Position numbers and translations under genes: made by a program. From Bacteroidales bacterium (lineage in GTDB: Bacteria; Bacteroidota; Bacteroidia; Bacteroidales; Bacteroidaceae), in contig SFEK01000002.1 of the NCBI GenBank assembly GCA_004557285.1, positions 1-33,095 on the forward strand: a DNA stretch of 33,095 nucleotides, given 5' to 3'. Below the pieces are notes generated by a model. That model did no database searches. It saw only the letters and a program-made list of their open reading frames with translations, and was not told where the DNA came from. Below are positions 16,801 to 25,936 of this stretch, one piece after another. The stretch's first letter is position 1. Every line of letters starts with the position of its first letter.

Positions 16801-19800
16801 CCTCAACCTGGCCTATTATCCCGCTGAGCGTGGTCCCTACAACTTCAATCCCAACCTCAATGCAGATGGTACGCTGCCCGACCCCCAGCGTCACTGGGGT
16901 GGCATGATGAGGAAACTGGACACCAGCGACTTTGAAACGGCCAACATCGAGTATATCGAGTTCTGGTTGCTCGACCCTTTCATCTATTCGCGAGAGCAGG
17001 ATGACGCCAACCTCTATGGTGGCGACTTTTACATCAACCTCGGCGAGGTGAGTGAGGATATCCTCCGCGATGGCAAAAAGTTTTATGAGAGCGGTATGCC
17101 CGTTGACGGCTCAAGCAATTTCACCACCACACAGTGGGGCAAGATTCCGACACAGTCAACCGTGACTTATGCCTTTGCCACTACCGCGGGGTCGAGGCAA
17201 AAACAGGATGTGGGCTATAATGGACTGACCGATGAGGAAGAGCGGGAATTTGGTCCTTATCAGGAATTTCTTTCTGCCATACAGGGTAAGGTCTCTGCAG
17301 AAGTGCTCGACTCCATCATGAACGACCCAGCCAACGATGACTACCACTATTTCAGAGGCTCCGATCTCGACCGCATAGAGGCTTCAATCCTGCATCGCTA
17401 CAAGCGCATCAACAACCCACAGGGCAACTCTCCCGACAACGACAACCGCAATGAGAGCTACGACACCTCCTATAAGACCATGCCCGACGTGGAAGACATC
17501 AACCAGGATTATACGCTCAACGAATACGAAAAGTATTACCAGTACCGCATCAGCATACGTCCCGAAGACCTTGAGGTGGGTAAAAACTATATCGTTGACA
17601 AACGTGAGACAGCTCCCACGCTGCGCAACGGCTCTCCCGGACATGCCACATGGTACCAGTTCCGCATTCCGCTGAAAGAATACACCGACCGTGTGGGCTC
17701 CATCAGTGATTTCACGTCAGTGCGCTTCATGCGTATGTTCCTCACCAACTTCCAGAAACCCATTGTGCTGCGTTTCGCCACCCTCGACCTTGTGCGTGGC
17801 GAGTGGCGTGTGTATGAACAGTCGCTGAGCAACGGTTCGAACGAGAGTGGAACTATGTCGGTGAGTGCCGTGAACATTGAGGAAAACAACGACAAGGTGC
17901 CTGTGAATTATATCCTGCCTCCGGGCATCCGCCGTGGACAAGACCCCACACAGCCACAGCTCACTGAGGAAAACGAGCAGGCCCTTTCGTTCGTCGTCAA
18001 CAATTTCAGTAGCGGTGAGTCAAAGGCGGTCTATAAGAACAGTACGATCGACGTGCGCCAATACAGGCGTATGCAGATGTTCGTGCATGCCAATGCCTTT
18101 GAGCAGAACACCACCAACCTGACCGACAACCAGCTGGCTGTGTTTATCCGATTGGGCAGCGACTACAAGAACAACTACTATGAATACGAGATACCACTGA
18201 AGCTCACGGCTCCAGGCAAATACAACCGATATTCGTCGGCCGACTGTCGTTTGGTATGGCCCGAGGAAAACATGCTTGATGTGCCGCTTAGCGTGTTCAC
18301 CGCCATCAAGAAATCACGCAACCAGGCCAAGGCTCAGGGACTGGCCTCATATAATATGGTATATACTGCCTATGATGAAGACCATCCCAACAACAAAATA
18401 AGCATTATGGGTAACCCTACACTGGGCGAAATCAAGACCATGGTGATTGGTGTGCGCAACGTTTCGGGCGAAATCAAGTCGGGCGAGGTGTGGGTCAACG
18501 AACTGCGCCTGAAGGAATACGACAACAAGGGTGGATGGGCTGCCCAAGGTACCCTCAACGTGCAACTCTCTGATGTTGGTTCGGTCAATGCCATGGGCAA
18601 GTACATGTCCAATGGTTTTGGAGGCATAGAGGACGGCGTGGCGCAGCGTGCGCAAGACGATTATAAGACATACAGTGTGACGGCCAACTTCGAGTTGGGC
18701 AAGTTCTTCCCCGACAAGGCCAAGGTCACTGCACCCTTGTACTATTCTGTGACCAAGGAAGAGACACGACCCAAGTATAATCCGTTGGATACCGACATGC
18801 TGCTCGACGATGCCCTCGAATCAATGGGCAGCAAGCAGGAGCGCGACTCGGTGGAGAGTATTGCCGTGACCAAGACCACCAATACCAACTTCTCGCTCTC
18901 CAATGTGCGTTTCGGCATCAAGACCAAGCGTCATCCCATGCCTTACGACCCTGCCAACTTCTCGTTCAGCTATAGTCACAGTCACCGTCATACCAGCGGC
19001 GAAACCACCGTGTTTGAAAACGAGGACAATTGGCGAGGTGCGCTGAACTATTCCTATACGCCTGTGTATAAGGCATTCGAACCGTTCAAGAAAATCAAGA
19101 GCAAGAGCAAATGGTATGACATACTGAAACGTTTTGGTTTCAACTGGTTGCCCCAGAATGTCACTTTCAATACCGAAATGCTCAGAAACTACTATGAACT
19201 GCAGGAGCGTGACATGGAGAGTACCGAGGGTTCCAACATTCCGCTGACTTTCAGTGAGCAGTTCTTGTGGAACAGGGAGTTCTCCCTGCGCTGGGATTTG
19301 ACCAAAAACCTGCACATGAGCTTCAACAGTGCCACACATGCCGAAATCGAGGAGCCTTATCTGCCTTTGAACAAAGACCTCTATCCCGATGAATACCAGG
19401 CGTGGAAAGACTCAGTGAAACACAGCATCAATGGTTGGGGACAACCATTGGACTACAACCAGTCGTTCCAGGCATCCTACAAGTTGCCGCTCAACCTGCT
19501 GCCCATCTTCGATTGGGTGAACAGTGATGCCAGCTACAACTCTACCTATAATTGGACACGAGGCACCAATCTGGAAGACGGCACCTCGCTGGGTAATGTG
19601 GTTTCGATGAACCGTACGGCCAACATCAATGGCTCTTTCAATCTGGAGAAACTCTACAACCATGTGCCTTTCCTGAAAAAGACCAACGACCGTTTCAGCA
19701 AATCATCGCGTACCACCAACCGCAACCAGGCGGCCAGGAAAAACCTGAACGACAAGAACAAGACGGCAAGGGGTGGCAGACGGCCAGGCCCACAGGGAGA

Positions 19801-21553
19801 AAAGGAGGAGGATAAAGCCCAAGAAGAAAAGGCTTTGCCCAAGAACAAGAAAGGATTTGAAAAGGAAATAGAAATCAAGCCCGATACAACCATCACTGTG
19901 ACCCATGGCAAGAAGAGCAAGCGTCTGATCGTCACCGCCAAGACCAAGGACGGCAAACCGTATCAGCTGAAATACAAGGTGGTGGACGACAACAAGATAA
20001 AAATCACCAACAAGGTGGATTCTGCCATGAAGGTGAAGGTTACTGTGGCCGCCAAGGAGCCTCTTGAAGACAAGAAGTGGTACAAGACGGCCCAGTGTGT
20101 GGCGCGCGGACTGATGATGGTGCGCAATGTGAGCTTCACTTATCGCAACCAGTACAGCATGTCGCTGCCGGGATTCCTTCCCAATGTAGGCGACATGTTC
20201 GGACAGCGCACGGGTGACATCATGTCTCCGGGACTCGACTTTGCCTTTGGCTTTGTTGACGACAATTACATCAACAAGTGTCTGGACAACAACTGGTTGC
20301 TCCTTGCCGACAGTGTGGCTACACCGGCCAATACCAGCCAAACGGAGGATTTGCAGCTGAAGATGACCCTTGAGCCCATCAAGAACCTCAAGATCGACCT
20401 TAATGCCAGCCGCACTGAGACCAAGGCCCGCAGCATACAGTATATGTACAGCGGAATGCCCACCACGCAAAGCGGAACATTGACCATGACCACCATCAGT
20501 CTGGGCAGTGCCTTTGAGGGTATGGGCAATGCCAACAACGGCTATCATTCTGCTACGTTTGAGAAGTTCTGCCGCTCGTTGGATTTGTTCAAGACACGCG
20601 TCGAGGCTCAATATGCCCAAGCCCAGTATCCTGCAGGAAGTGCGTTGGCAGGGCAGACTTTCAATCCTGAAAACGGAACGGTGAGCAAATACAGTGCCGA
20701 TGTCATGGTGCCTGCTTTCCTTTCTGCATATACCAGCATGGGCGGTCAGTCGTTGAGTATATTCCCGGCTCTGTCGAAGTTGTTGCCCAACTGGACGGTG
20801 CGTTACAGCGGACTTGGTCAGTTGCCGTGGTTCCGTGATGTGTTCAAGAGTGTCAATCTGAACCATGCCTACAAGAGTACCTATGCTGTGGGCTCATACA
20901 GCTCCTACAGCACTTATATGGAATATATGGGTGACCTTGGTTTCGTGAACGATGCAACCACCGGTATGCCGGTGCCCAGCAGCCGCTATAATGTAAGTAC
21001 GGTGAGCATCAACGAGTCGTTCTCACCCCTGTTGGGAATCGATGTCACTCTGAAGAACAACCTCACATGTAAACTGGAATACAAGAGCACTCGTGCCCTG
21101 GTGTTGAGCATGACGAGCATCCAGATCAACGAGTCCACCAGCAAGGATTGGGTAGTGGGCCTGGGCTACAAAATCAATAATTTCAAGATGTTCGGAGGCA
21201 GTCGCAGCCGCAAGGTGAAGGGTAGCAAGAAAGGCGATGCCGAGGAGAAAGAAAATGCGCAGAACAAGAACAGCAAGAAGGGTGGTTTCAACACCGACCT
21301 CAATCTGCGTCTCGACCTCTCTTACCGCAAGCAGGCTGCCATCTGTCGCGACATCGCCACCATGAGCAGTTCGGCAAGCAGTGGCAACACCGCTTTCAAA
21401 CTCTCGTTCTCTGCCGACTATTCGTTGTCTCGCCTGCTCACCATGAGTTTCTATTATGACAGGCAGACCAACACGCCCTTGCTGTCGAGCAGCAGCTATC
21501 CCACCACCACGCAGGACTTTGGTCTCAGCATGAAATTCTCGTTGACCAGATAA
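13889..21553 (+). CDS. sprA: SprA/Sov, outer-membrane translocon of the type IX secretion system
   Basis: The protein has about 2,554 residues from ATG 13889 (a GTG two codons earlier keeps the frame). SprA forms the giant beta-barrel pore through which T9SS cargo crosses the outer membrane. Seen here: a signal peptide (IYGIILVLFAASVASYAFD); a Lys/Asp/Asn-rich linker (about 30-75); the typical DMHFDLGPAEKIFGPGG and LSLNGKVGDKVNMNLNYNT region, followed by FDFDSQNLKLKYEG; then long alternating beta-strand sequence to the end (FGLSMKFSLTR). A Lys/Arg-rich insert lies at about 1,935-2,060 and a second basic stretch (SRKVKGSKKGDAEEKEN) at about 2,435-2,465, presumably surface or periplasmic loops. 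The frame is intact. The gene follows ruvA after 8 bp and is closed by a 17-bp hairpin. The sorting tail at the window's left end is a likely client. Confidence 0.96.
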   Translation: MNKSIYGIILVLFAASVASYAFDVPFLQDDKTRRNIPKRSDLNIPNLRNADAQKKQGDKKNSDDKQNDNGRKKTEMLSVILDQDSIPDSLLHPRWKIQRTVPVTQDDLDRNAADLNLPDNIKQEVIYNDSLNRYYIGSKMGEGYLSTPIVMTPDEYRRWSEKKELDRFFRSKNSEIAEEAGKDKFSFTDMHFDLGPAEKIFGPGGVRVKTQGTAELKFGATLKNIDNPSLPIRNRKTTTMDFDEKVNLSLNGKVGDKVNMNLNYNTDATFDFDSQNLKLKYEGKEDEIIKLVEGGNVSFPSNSSLVKGASSLFGIRTDMQFGKLFLQTVVSQKKSSSKSVSSKGGVQLTPFEIDVANYEENRHFFLSQYFRDKYDNAMKTLPNMTTGVTINRVEIWVTNKTGTTTNTRNLVALTDLGENISVSNPIWGVAGKPVPDNNANDEYSSMVGMYAAARNIDQTSSVLDGISGFVGGADYEKLEKARLLNSSEYTVNKALGYVSLKSTLQTDQVLAVAFEYTYAGQTFQVGEFASDVQDVNQALFVKSLKNTSNNPRQGNWNLMMKNVYYLASSVEKEKFRLDVKLQSDTAGVYISYIPEAKVKDQTLIKLLGADRLDNNNKVHSNGYFDYVEGYTVSNGRVFFPEAEPFGSYLKKTLLANGIPEDVAKKYCFHELYDSTKTIAKQIAEKNKYTLVGQFKGTSANVISLGAYNVPQGSVVVTAGGVTLTEGSDYSVDYNAGEVTILNQSIINAGTAVNVSLESNTDYAQQRKTLLGMNWQYDFSKNFQMSGTLQHLSEQALTTKVTMGSEPLNNTLWGLNINWKKESQWLTNMLDKIPFLHCTQPSQISFTGEFAQLIAGQASGVQDNASYIDDFENTKNTIDVSAPTSWVLSSVPSLFPEQSDKTTLSSGYNRALMAWYTIDPLFTRRSSSLTPAHIKGDLNQLSNYYVREVYSKELFPNRDNNNYSSATATLPILNLAYYPAERGPYNFNPNLNADGTLPDPQRHWGGMMRKLDTSDFETANIEYIEFWLLDPFIYSREQDDANLYGGDFYINLGEVSEDILRDGKKFYESGMPVDGSSNFTTTQWGKIPTQSTVTYAFATTAGSRQKQDVGYNGLTDEEEREFGPYQEFLSAIQGKVSAEVLDSIMNDPANDDYHYFRGSDLDRIEASILHRYKRINNPQGNSPDNDNRNESYDTSYKTMPDVEDINQDYTLNEYEKYYQYRISIRPEDLEVGKNYIVDKRETAPTLRNGSPGHATWYQFRIPLKEYTDRVGSISDFTSVRFMRMFLTNFQKPIVLRFATLDLVRGEWRVYEQSLSNGSNESGTMSVSAVNIEENNDKVPVNYILPPGIRRGQDPTQPQLTEENEQALSFVVNNFSSGESKAVYKNSTIDVRQYRRMQMFVHANAFEQNTTNLTDNQLAVFIRLGSDYKNNYYEYEIPLKLTAPGKYNRYSSADCRLVWPEENMLDVPLSVFTAIKKSRNQAKAQGLASYNMVYTAYDEDHPNNKISIMGNPTLGEIKTMVIGVRNVSGEIKSGEVWVNELRLKEYDNKGGWAAQGTLNVQLSDVGSVNAMGKYMSNGFGGIEDGVAQRAQDDYKTYSVTANFELGKFFPDKAKVTAPLYYSVTKEETRPKYNPLDTDMLLDDALESMGSKQERDSVESIAVTKTTNTNFSLSNVRFGIKTKRHPMPYDPANFSFSYSHSHRHTSGETTVFENEDNWRGALNYSYTPVYKAFEPFKKIKSKSKWYDILKRFGFNWLPQNVTFNTEMLRNYYELQERDMESTEGSNIPLTFSEQFLWNREFSLRWDLTKNLHMSFNSATHAEIEEPYLPLNKDLYPDEYQAWKDSVKHSINGWGQPLDYNQSFQASYKLPLNLLPIFDWVNSDASYNSTYNWTRGTNLEDGTSLGNVVSMNRTANINGSFNLEKLYNHVPFLKKTNDRFSKSSRTTNRNQAARKNLNDKNKTARGGRRPGPQGEKEEDKAQEEKALPKNKKGFEKEIEIKPDTTITVTHGKKSKRLIVTAKTKDGKPYQLKYKVVDDNKIKITNKVDSAMKVKVTVAAKEPLEDKKWYKTAQCVARGLMMVRNVSFTYRNQYSMSLPGFLPNVGDMFGQRTGDIMSPGLDFAFGFVDDNYINKCLDNNWLLLADSVATPANTSQTEDLQLKMTLEPIKNLKIDLNASRTETKARSIQYMYSGMPTTQSGTLTMTTISLGSAFEGMGNANNGYHSATFEKFCRSLDLFKTRVEAQYAQAQYPAGSALAGQTFNPENGTVSKYSADVMVPAFLSAYTSMGGQSLSIFPALSKLLPNWTVRYSGLGQLPWFRDVFKSVNLNHAYKSTYAVGSYSSYSTYMEYMGDLGFVNDATTGMPVPSSRYNVSTVSINESFSPLLGIDVTLKNNLTCKLEYKSTRALVLSMTSIQINESTSKDWVVGLGYKINNFKMFGGSRSRKVKGSKKGDAEEKENAQNKNSKKGGFNTDLNLRLDLSYRKQAAICRDIATMSSSASSGNTAFKLSFSADYSLSRLLTMSFYYDRQTNTPLLSSSSYPTTTQDFGLSMKFSLTR

Positions 21554-21557
21554 AAAT

Positions 21558-21602
21558 CATGTGGGGAGTATCAAGTGATCTGACTTTGATACTCCCCACA
21601 TG
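21558..21602. terminator. Perfect 17-bp hairpin between sprA and folK (bidirectional terminator)
   Basis: Arms 21558-21574 and 21586-21602 are exact complements with an 11-base loop, 4 bp after the sprA stop. On the minus strand ATTTTTATC follows, a good U-run for ending the folK operon. On the plus strand the T-run (21618-21625) comes 15 bp later, so for sprA it is a less classical stop. Confidence 0.82.
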
Positions 21603-21662
21603 CGTTATGATGGTATCGCTTTTTTTGAGGGTTATACTCTTTACACTGGAGAATGGTTTCTG

Positions 21663-22073
21663 TTATTCTTCGATGATTTCTCTCAATGGAATCATCACGA
21701 AGTCGCGCTGGTGCATCAATGGATGTGGTATTGTCAGGTCTTTCTCGTTGATTTCCATGTCATCGTAGAGCAGAATGTCGATGTCGATGATGCGGTCGTG
21801 ATATTCACCGTTCATCGACTTCTGTTTCCTGCCCATATCCCTTTCAATTTGCTGTGTGGCTTCAAGCACCTCATGGGGACTTAATGTGGTGTCGATGCTC
21901 ACGGCGGCATTGACAAAACTGTGGGGCGATGTGAACCCCCATGGTTCTGTTTTCAACAACGACGACAGCCGCCGCACCTTGCCCACACGTTGTTCAAGAT
22001 GCTTGACGGCTGTCGTGATATGTTGTTCCTTGTTGCCCAGGTTTGAGCCTAAACCGAGATAAACTATAGACAT
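21663..22073 (-). CDS. folK: 2-amino-4-hydroxy-6-hydroxymethyldihydropteridine diphosphokinase (HPPK)
   Basis: This 136-residue cytoplasmic enzyme transfers pyrophosphate from ATP to 6-hydroxymethyl-dihydropterin in folate synthesis. Landmarks: YLGLGSNLGN at the start, SSLLKTEPWGF, FVNAAVSI, then the metal and ATP site RIIDIDILLYDD and the substrate-binding IPHPLMHQRDFV. Length is that of a single-domain HPPK. Its ATG shares one base with the queA stop (TGATG), so translation is coupled; it is the last gene of the six-gene run from ftsX. Confidence 0.96.
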   Translation of the reverse strand: MSIVYLGLGSNLGNKEQHITTAVKHLEQRVGKVRRLSSLLKTEPWGFTSPHSFVNAAVSIDTTLSPHEVLEATQQIERDMGRKQKSMNGEYHDRIIDIDILLYDDMEINEKDLTIPHPLMHQRDFVMIPLREIIEE

Positions 22074-23191
22074 CAGTCGTTGAGTATCAGTAAGGCATCA
22101 CCATAGCAACCAAACTTGTATCCGTTTTTCACGGCCAGATGATAGGCTTCCATCACCAGTTCATAACCACCGAATGATGCTGTTGACATCAGCAGGGTGG
22201 ACATGGGATGGTAGAAGTTGGCAATCATACAGTCTGCTACGCCAAATTCGTAGGGCGGGAAGATGAACTTGTTGGTCCATCCCTCATATTCTTTCAGCAT
22301 CTTGTCAGTGCCAACAGCTGTTTCAGTGGCTTTGATGACACTGGTGCCCACTGCACACACTTGGCGGCCTGCCTGCTTGGCTTTGTTGACAATCTTGCAA
22401 GCCTCTTCGCTGATGAACATCTGTTCGGAGTCCATCTTGTGCTTGGTGAGGTCTTCCACCTCTATGCTGTGGAAATTGCCCAATGCACAGTGCAGGGTGA
22501 TAAAAGCAAAGTCGATGCCCTTGATTTCCATGCGCTTCATCAGTTCGCGGCTGAAGTGCATACCCGATGCGGGGGCTGTCACTGCACCCTCGTTCTTTGC
22601 ATAGATACATTGGAAATTGTCTATATCTTCAGGAGTAGCTGCTCTTTTGTCCACGATATAGTGGGGCAGGGGTGCCTCACCCAGTGCATAGAGGTCGCGC
22701 TTGAACTCATCATGGGGGCAGTCGTAGAGGAATCGCAGTGTGCGGCCTCGGCTGGTGGTGTTGTCGATGACCTCTGCCACCATGTTTCCGCTTTCGTCGA
22801 AAAACAGTTTGTTGCCTATCCTTATCTTTCTGGCAGGCTCCACAAGCACATCCCACAGGCGCATCTCTTCGTTGAGTTCACGAAGCAGGAACACCTCAAT
22901 CTTGGCGTCGGTCTTCTCCTTGGTGCCGTAGAGACGGGCGGGAAACACTTTGGTATCGTTGAATATGAATGCATCGCCTTCATCAAAGTAGTCGAGGATG
23001 TTCCTGAAATCGAGATATATGGGGTTGCCCTCTTCGTCTTTCAGGGTTTCTCCATTCTCGTCTTTCTTGTACATCTCGATTTTCTGTGATGCTTTATGAA
23101 TCACCATCAGTCTGCATTCGTCGCGATGGTAGGGCGGTTCGAGTGCAACCAGTTCTTCAGGAAGCTTGAACTTGAATTGTGAAAGTTTCAT
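22073..23191 (-). CDS. queA: S-adenosylmethionine:tRNA ribosyltransferase-isomerase
   Basis: This 372-residue enzyme builds epoxyqueuosine in the wobble position of tRNAs by transferring the ribosyl part of SAM to preQ1. It begins with the family's LSQFKFKLPEELVALEP and HRDECRLMVI, then FIFNDTKVFPARLYG, NFQCIYAKNEGAVTAPASGMHF (partial motif APTAGLHF-like, here APASGMHF), ITLHCALGNFHSIEVEDL and the end KFGCYGDALLI. An insert at about 45-60 (KDENGETLKDEEGNP) widens the N-terminal part, which I believe is common in Bacteroidota. It lies 2 bp after truB and overlaps folK by one base. Confidence 0.96.
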   Translation of the reverse strand: MKLSQFKFKLPEELVALEPPYHRDECRLMVIHKASQKIEMYKKDENGETLKDEEGNPIYLDFRNILDYFDEGDAFIFNDTKVFPARLYGTKEKTDAKIEVFLLRELNEEMRLWDVLVEPARKIRIGNKLFFDESGNMVAEVIDNTTSRGRTLRFLYDCPHDEFKRDLYALGEAPLPHYIVDKRAATPEDIDNFQCIYAKNEGAVTAPASGMHFSRELMKRMEIKGIDFAFITLHCALGNFHSIEVEDLTKHKMDSEQMFISEEACKIVNKAKQAGRQVCAVGTSVIKATETAVGTDKMLKEYEGWTNKFIFPPYEFGVADCMIANFYHPMSTLLMSTASFGGYELVMEAYHLAVKNGYKFGCYGDALLILND

Positions 23192-23193
23192 TG

Positions 23194-23919
23194 CTATAGT
23201 TGTGTGTTATTGTTATCTTCTATGGTTTGTTGTTCCAGCCATTGTGGAAAATCGTCGAGCTTCACGCAATGCTCTATCCTGATGTCGCCCACTCTTGTTC
23301 GGCACAATGCCGTGAGGTAGGCACCGCTGTTCAGTGCCTGTCCGATGTCTCGTGCCAAGGCCCTGATGTATGTGCCTTTGCCGCATACCACCCTGATGTC
23401 TGCCTGCATGGTTTCGGGGTCAAATGCCAACAGTTCTATTTCGTCGATGCGCAGCGTCTTGGCCTTCAGTTCCACGTCCTCGCCCTTGCGCATCAGTTTG
23501 TAGGCACGGTCGCCGTTGATTTTGCAGGCAGAGTAGGCTGGTGGCACTTGTTTGATTTCGCCGACAAATCGCTGTAGCACCTCTTCCAGCAGTTCGCGGG
23601 TGATGTGCGTGGTAGGATAGGTGGCGTCCACCTCGTGCTCCTTGTCATAGCTTGGTGTGGTGGCCCCCAACTGCAGTGAGGCCACATATTCCTTGGAGTG
23701 CAGTTGCAACTCTTCAATGCGCTTTGTTGCCCTTCCGGTGCAAAGCACCAATACGCCTGTGGCCAAGGGGTCGAGTGTGCCGGCATGTCCTGTCTTCACT
23801 CTCTTCACTCCCAGCCGTTGCGATATGAGGTAGCGCACGCGTGCCAAAGCGCCGAAGCTCGACATGCGATAGGGCTTGTTCAAACAGATGATTTCTCCTT
23901 GCTGAAAATTCATAGGCAT
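23194..23919 (-). CDS. truB: tRNA pseudouridine-55 synthase
   Basis: This 241-residue enzyme makes pseudouridine 55 in the T-loop of tRNAs. The catalytic motif is GHAGTLDPLATGVL with Asp50; further conserved stretches are LNKPYRMSSFGAL, PPAYSACKINGDRAYKL and VVCGKGTYIRALARDIG. The protein stops soon after LTALCRTRVGDI, so there is no PUA domain, the short form usual in this phylum. Start at 23919 or 23913 (second ATG); the gap to uppP is 3 or 9 bp. queA follows 2 bp downstream: two tRNA-modifying enzymes side by side. Confidence 0.95.
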   Translation of the reverse strand: MPMNFQQGEIICLNKPYRMSSFGALARVRYLISQRLGVKRVKTGHAGTLDPLATGVLVLCTGRATKRIEELQLHSKEYVASLQLGATTPSYDKEHEVDATYPTTHITRELLEEVLQRFVGEIKQVPPAYSACKINGDRAYKLMRKGEDVELKAKTLRIDEIELLAFDPETMQADIRVVCGKGTYIRALARDIGQALNSGAYLTALCRTRVGDIRIEHCVKLDDFPQWLEQQTIEDNNNTQL

Positions 23920-23922
23920 GTG

Positions 23923-24762
23923 TTAGTCAACCATTTGTAGTTCCATGCCCAGCAGCGAACAGGCAATGATGATGATGCCTACGATAATGCGGTACCAACC
24001 AAAGGCTGCAAAACCGTATTTTGTGACATAGTTGATGAAAAACTTGATGGCAGCGATGGCCACGATGAATGCCACTACAGAACCCAGAATGAGCATCTGC
24101 AGGTTATTGCCCTGAGTGAGCAGCGAACCGCCGCCATGGCTGATCATTTTGTAGGTTTCCAGACAAGTGGCACCAAACATGGTAGGTACGGCCAGGAAGA
24201 AAGAGAACTCTGCCGCAGCCTTGCGGGTGAGCCTTTGCGACATACCGCCCACAATGGTTGACATGGAGCGAGATACACCGGGTATCATGGATATACACTG
24301 GATGAAACCGATGATGAGGGCACGCTTGTAGGTCAGCTTTGTGTCTTCTGAACCTTTGTTGAAGATACGGTCGCAGAAAAGCATGAAGATACCACCAATG
24401 ATGAGCATCCATGCCACCAGGTTGACGTTGCCTAAATTAGACTCAATGAAATCGTTGAACGCCAGGCCCAACACTACAGCCGGCAGCACACCCACTACCA
24501 GGCGGGCGTAGAAGTCGTACATGGATTTCCAGTAAGACTGTCCGCTCTTTACGGCCTCGGGGTAAAAGAAGCGTTTCCAGTAAAGGCAGATGACCGACAG
24601 GATGGCACCAAACTGTATGATGACCGTGAAGGCTTTGACAAACGGGGTGCTTTCTACGCCGAGCAGGCTCTGTGCGATGATCATGTGCCCTGTTGACGAT
24701 ACAGGCAGAAATTCGGTAAGTCCCTCGACGATGGCGATGATAATGGTCTGTAATATATCCAT
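23923..24762 (-). CDS. uppP: Undecaprenyl-diphosphatase (UppP/BacA)
   Basis: The protein has 279 residues from ATG 24762 (the frame is open 20 codons further, but that part would overlap the DUF3098 stop region). This polytopic inner-membrane phosphatase regenerates the undecaprenyl-phosphate carrier of peptidoglycan and O-antigen synthesis. Both active-site signatures are visible: EGLTEFLPVSSTGHM (Glu13 to His26) and PGVSRSMSTIVGG. Several hydrophobic helices run to the C-terminus. It lies 16 bp after DUF3098 and just before truB. Confidence 0.95.
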   Translation of the reverse strand: MDILQTIIIAIVEGLTEFLPVSSTGHMIIAQSLLGVESTPFVKAFTVIIQFGAILSVICLYWKRFFYPEAVKSGQSYWKSMYDFYARLVVGVLPAVVLGLAFNDFIESNLGNVNLVAWMLIIGGIFMLFCDRIFNKGSEDTKLTYKRALIIGFIQCISMIPGVSRSMSTIVGGMSQRLTRKAAAEFSFFLAVPTMFGATCLETYKMISHGGGSLLTQGNNLQMLILGSVVAFIVAIAAIKFFINYVTKYGFAAFGWYRIIVGIIIIACSLLGMELQMVD

Positions 24763-24778
24763 AAATGATGTTGTCTGG

Positions 24779-25003
24779 TTAGTTCTTTGGTTTTCTGATA
24801 ACGGCATACACCATGGATACAAAACCTGCGAAGCATACTACAGGTGCCACCTTGATGCGCATGGTGCTGAATATTTCGGGGTTAAACGAATTGTCGGTTG
24901 TCGAACCACCCGACATCAAGATAAATCCAATGATTACGACAACCATCCCCACTGCCAGGAGGATGAAGTTGGTGCGGTCGAATGCAAAATTTTTCTTATC
25001 CAT
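24779..25003 (-). CDS. Small DUF3098 membrane protein
   Basis: The protein has 74 residues with two hydrophobic helices (NFILLAVGMVVVIIGFILM at about 12-30 and VAPVVCFAGFVSMVYAVI at about 52-69), joined by SGGSTTDNSFNPEIFSTMRI. This matches DUF3098, a Bacteroidota family that in my recollection is commonly found next to ftsX and uppP. Function unknown; the setting (21 bp after ftsX, 16 bp before uppP) points to cell envelope or division. The size is normal. Confidence 0.88.
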   Translation of the reverse strand: MDKKNFAFDRTNFILLAVGMVVVIIGFILMSGGSTTDNSFNPEIFSTMRIKVAPVVCFAGFVSMVYAVIRKPKN

Positions 25004-25024
25004 ATTATGTTCTTTGTTGCCTTG

Positions 25025-25903
25025 TTAGATCTTATACAAATCGCCGGCTTTCATCTTCAGGAACCTGTTGACCGAGAAGAAAGCGCACAGCAGGGTGATG
25101 ATGATGCCAAAGAGGAACACGGCTCCTGCAGTGATGGCCATCACATCCCATGTGATGATGGTAAGCACACCGGGTTCATAGGTGTAAAGGGCATAAATGC
25201 CCGATGCCAATGCGGCATTGGCTATGACAGCAGCAAGGAGACCTGTGCCCAAAGCCTTGCTCAGGAACGGGCGGCGGATGAAACTCCATGATGCGCCCAC
25301 CAGTTTCATGGTGTGTATGGTAAATCTCCGTGCGTACATGCCCAGCCTCACCGTGTTGTTGATGAGTGAGAACGACACGCAGGTGAGCAGCACTGCAAGA
25401 ACGAGCAACACGAAGTTGATTTTCTGCAGGTTGTGGTTCACGCTGTCCATCAGGTCTTGCGGATAGGTGATGTCCGTCACCTGTTCATTGCGTTTCAGTT
25501 CCTTGGTTATCCTTTTCAGCGAGTCGGTGTTGGCATAGTCGGCCTTCATCTGAAGTTCGATGGAAGCCACAAAGGGATTGGCCCCCAGAAATTCGCTGGG
25601 GTCTGTGCCCATGGCCTCTGTCTGTTCTTTCAGTGCTTGTTCTTTGCTGATGTAGGTGAGGTGGTTGATGTAGGGTCGTTTCTTCAGGTTGTTGCACAGC
25701 ACCTTGGCCTCAGGCCCCGTCATGTCTTCGGCCAGCATCAAGGTCACAGTAAGGTTCTCCTTGACATACGCCGAGAGATTCCGCGCCGTAAGCACGGAGA
25801 AAACGACCATTCCCAACAAAATCAGCACCAGTGCGGTGCTTATACATAAAGTGACTCCCTGAAGTCCGTGACGAACTTGGTTGCTTTTTCTTCTTTTACC
25901 CAT
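25025..25903 (-). CDS. ftsX: Cell division protein FtsX
   Basis: The protein has 292 residues from ATG 25903; the frame is open 12 codons further, but MGKRRKSNQV is the typical basic start. FtsX is the membrane partner of the ATPase FtsE and transmits signals to peptidoglycan hydrolases. Layout: TM1 (about 22-44, LCISTALVLILLGMVVFSVL), an extracytoplasmic domain (about 45-165, with YISKEQAL and GANPFVASIEL), then three more helices with LVLAVLLTCVSFSLINNTVRL and the ending RFLKMKAGDLYKI. No ftsE lies next to it. It heads the six-gene run. Confidence 0.93.
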   Translation of the reverse strand: MGKRRKSNQVRHGLQGVTLCISTALVLILLGMVVFSVLTARNLSAYVKENLTVTLMLAEDMTGPEAKVLCNNLKKRPYINHLTYISKEQALKEQTEAMGTDPSEFLGANPFVASIELQMKADYANTDSLKRITKELKRNEQVTDITYPQDLMDSVNHNLQKINFVLLVLAVLLTCVSFSLINNTVRLGMYARRFTIHTMKLVGASWSFIRRPFLSKALGTGLLAAVIANAALASGIYALYTYEPGVLTIITWDVMAITAGAVFLFGIIITLLCAFFSVNRFLKMKAGDLYKI

Positions 25904-25936
25904 TTTTATTGTGGCTATAATACACCAAAATCGATG

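Noticed and set aside
19703..20866. 387-codon minus-strand open frame inside sprA
   Set aside because: Antisense shadow of the SprA reading frame; no start context, promoter or recognisable motif.
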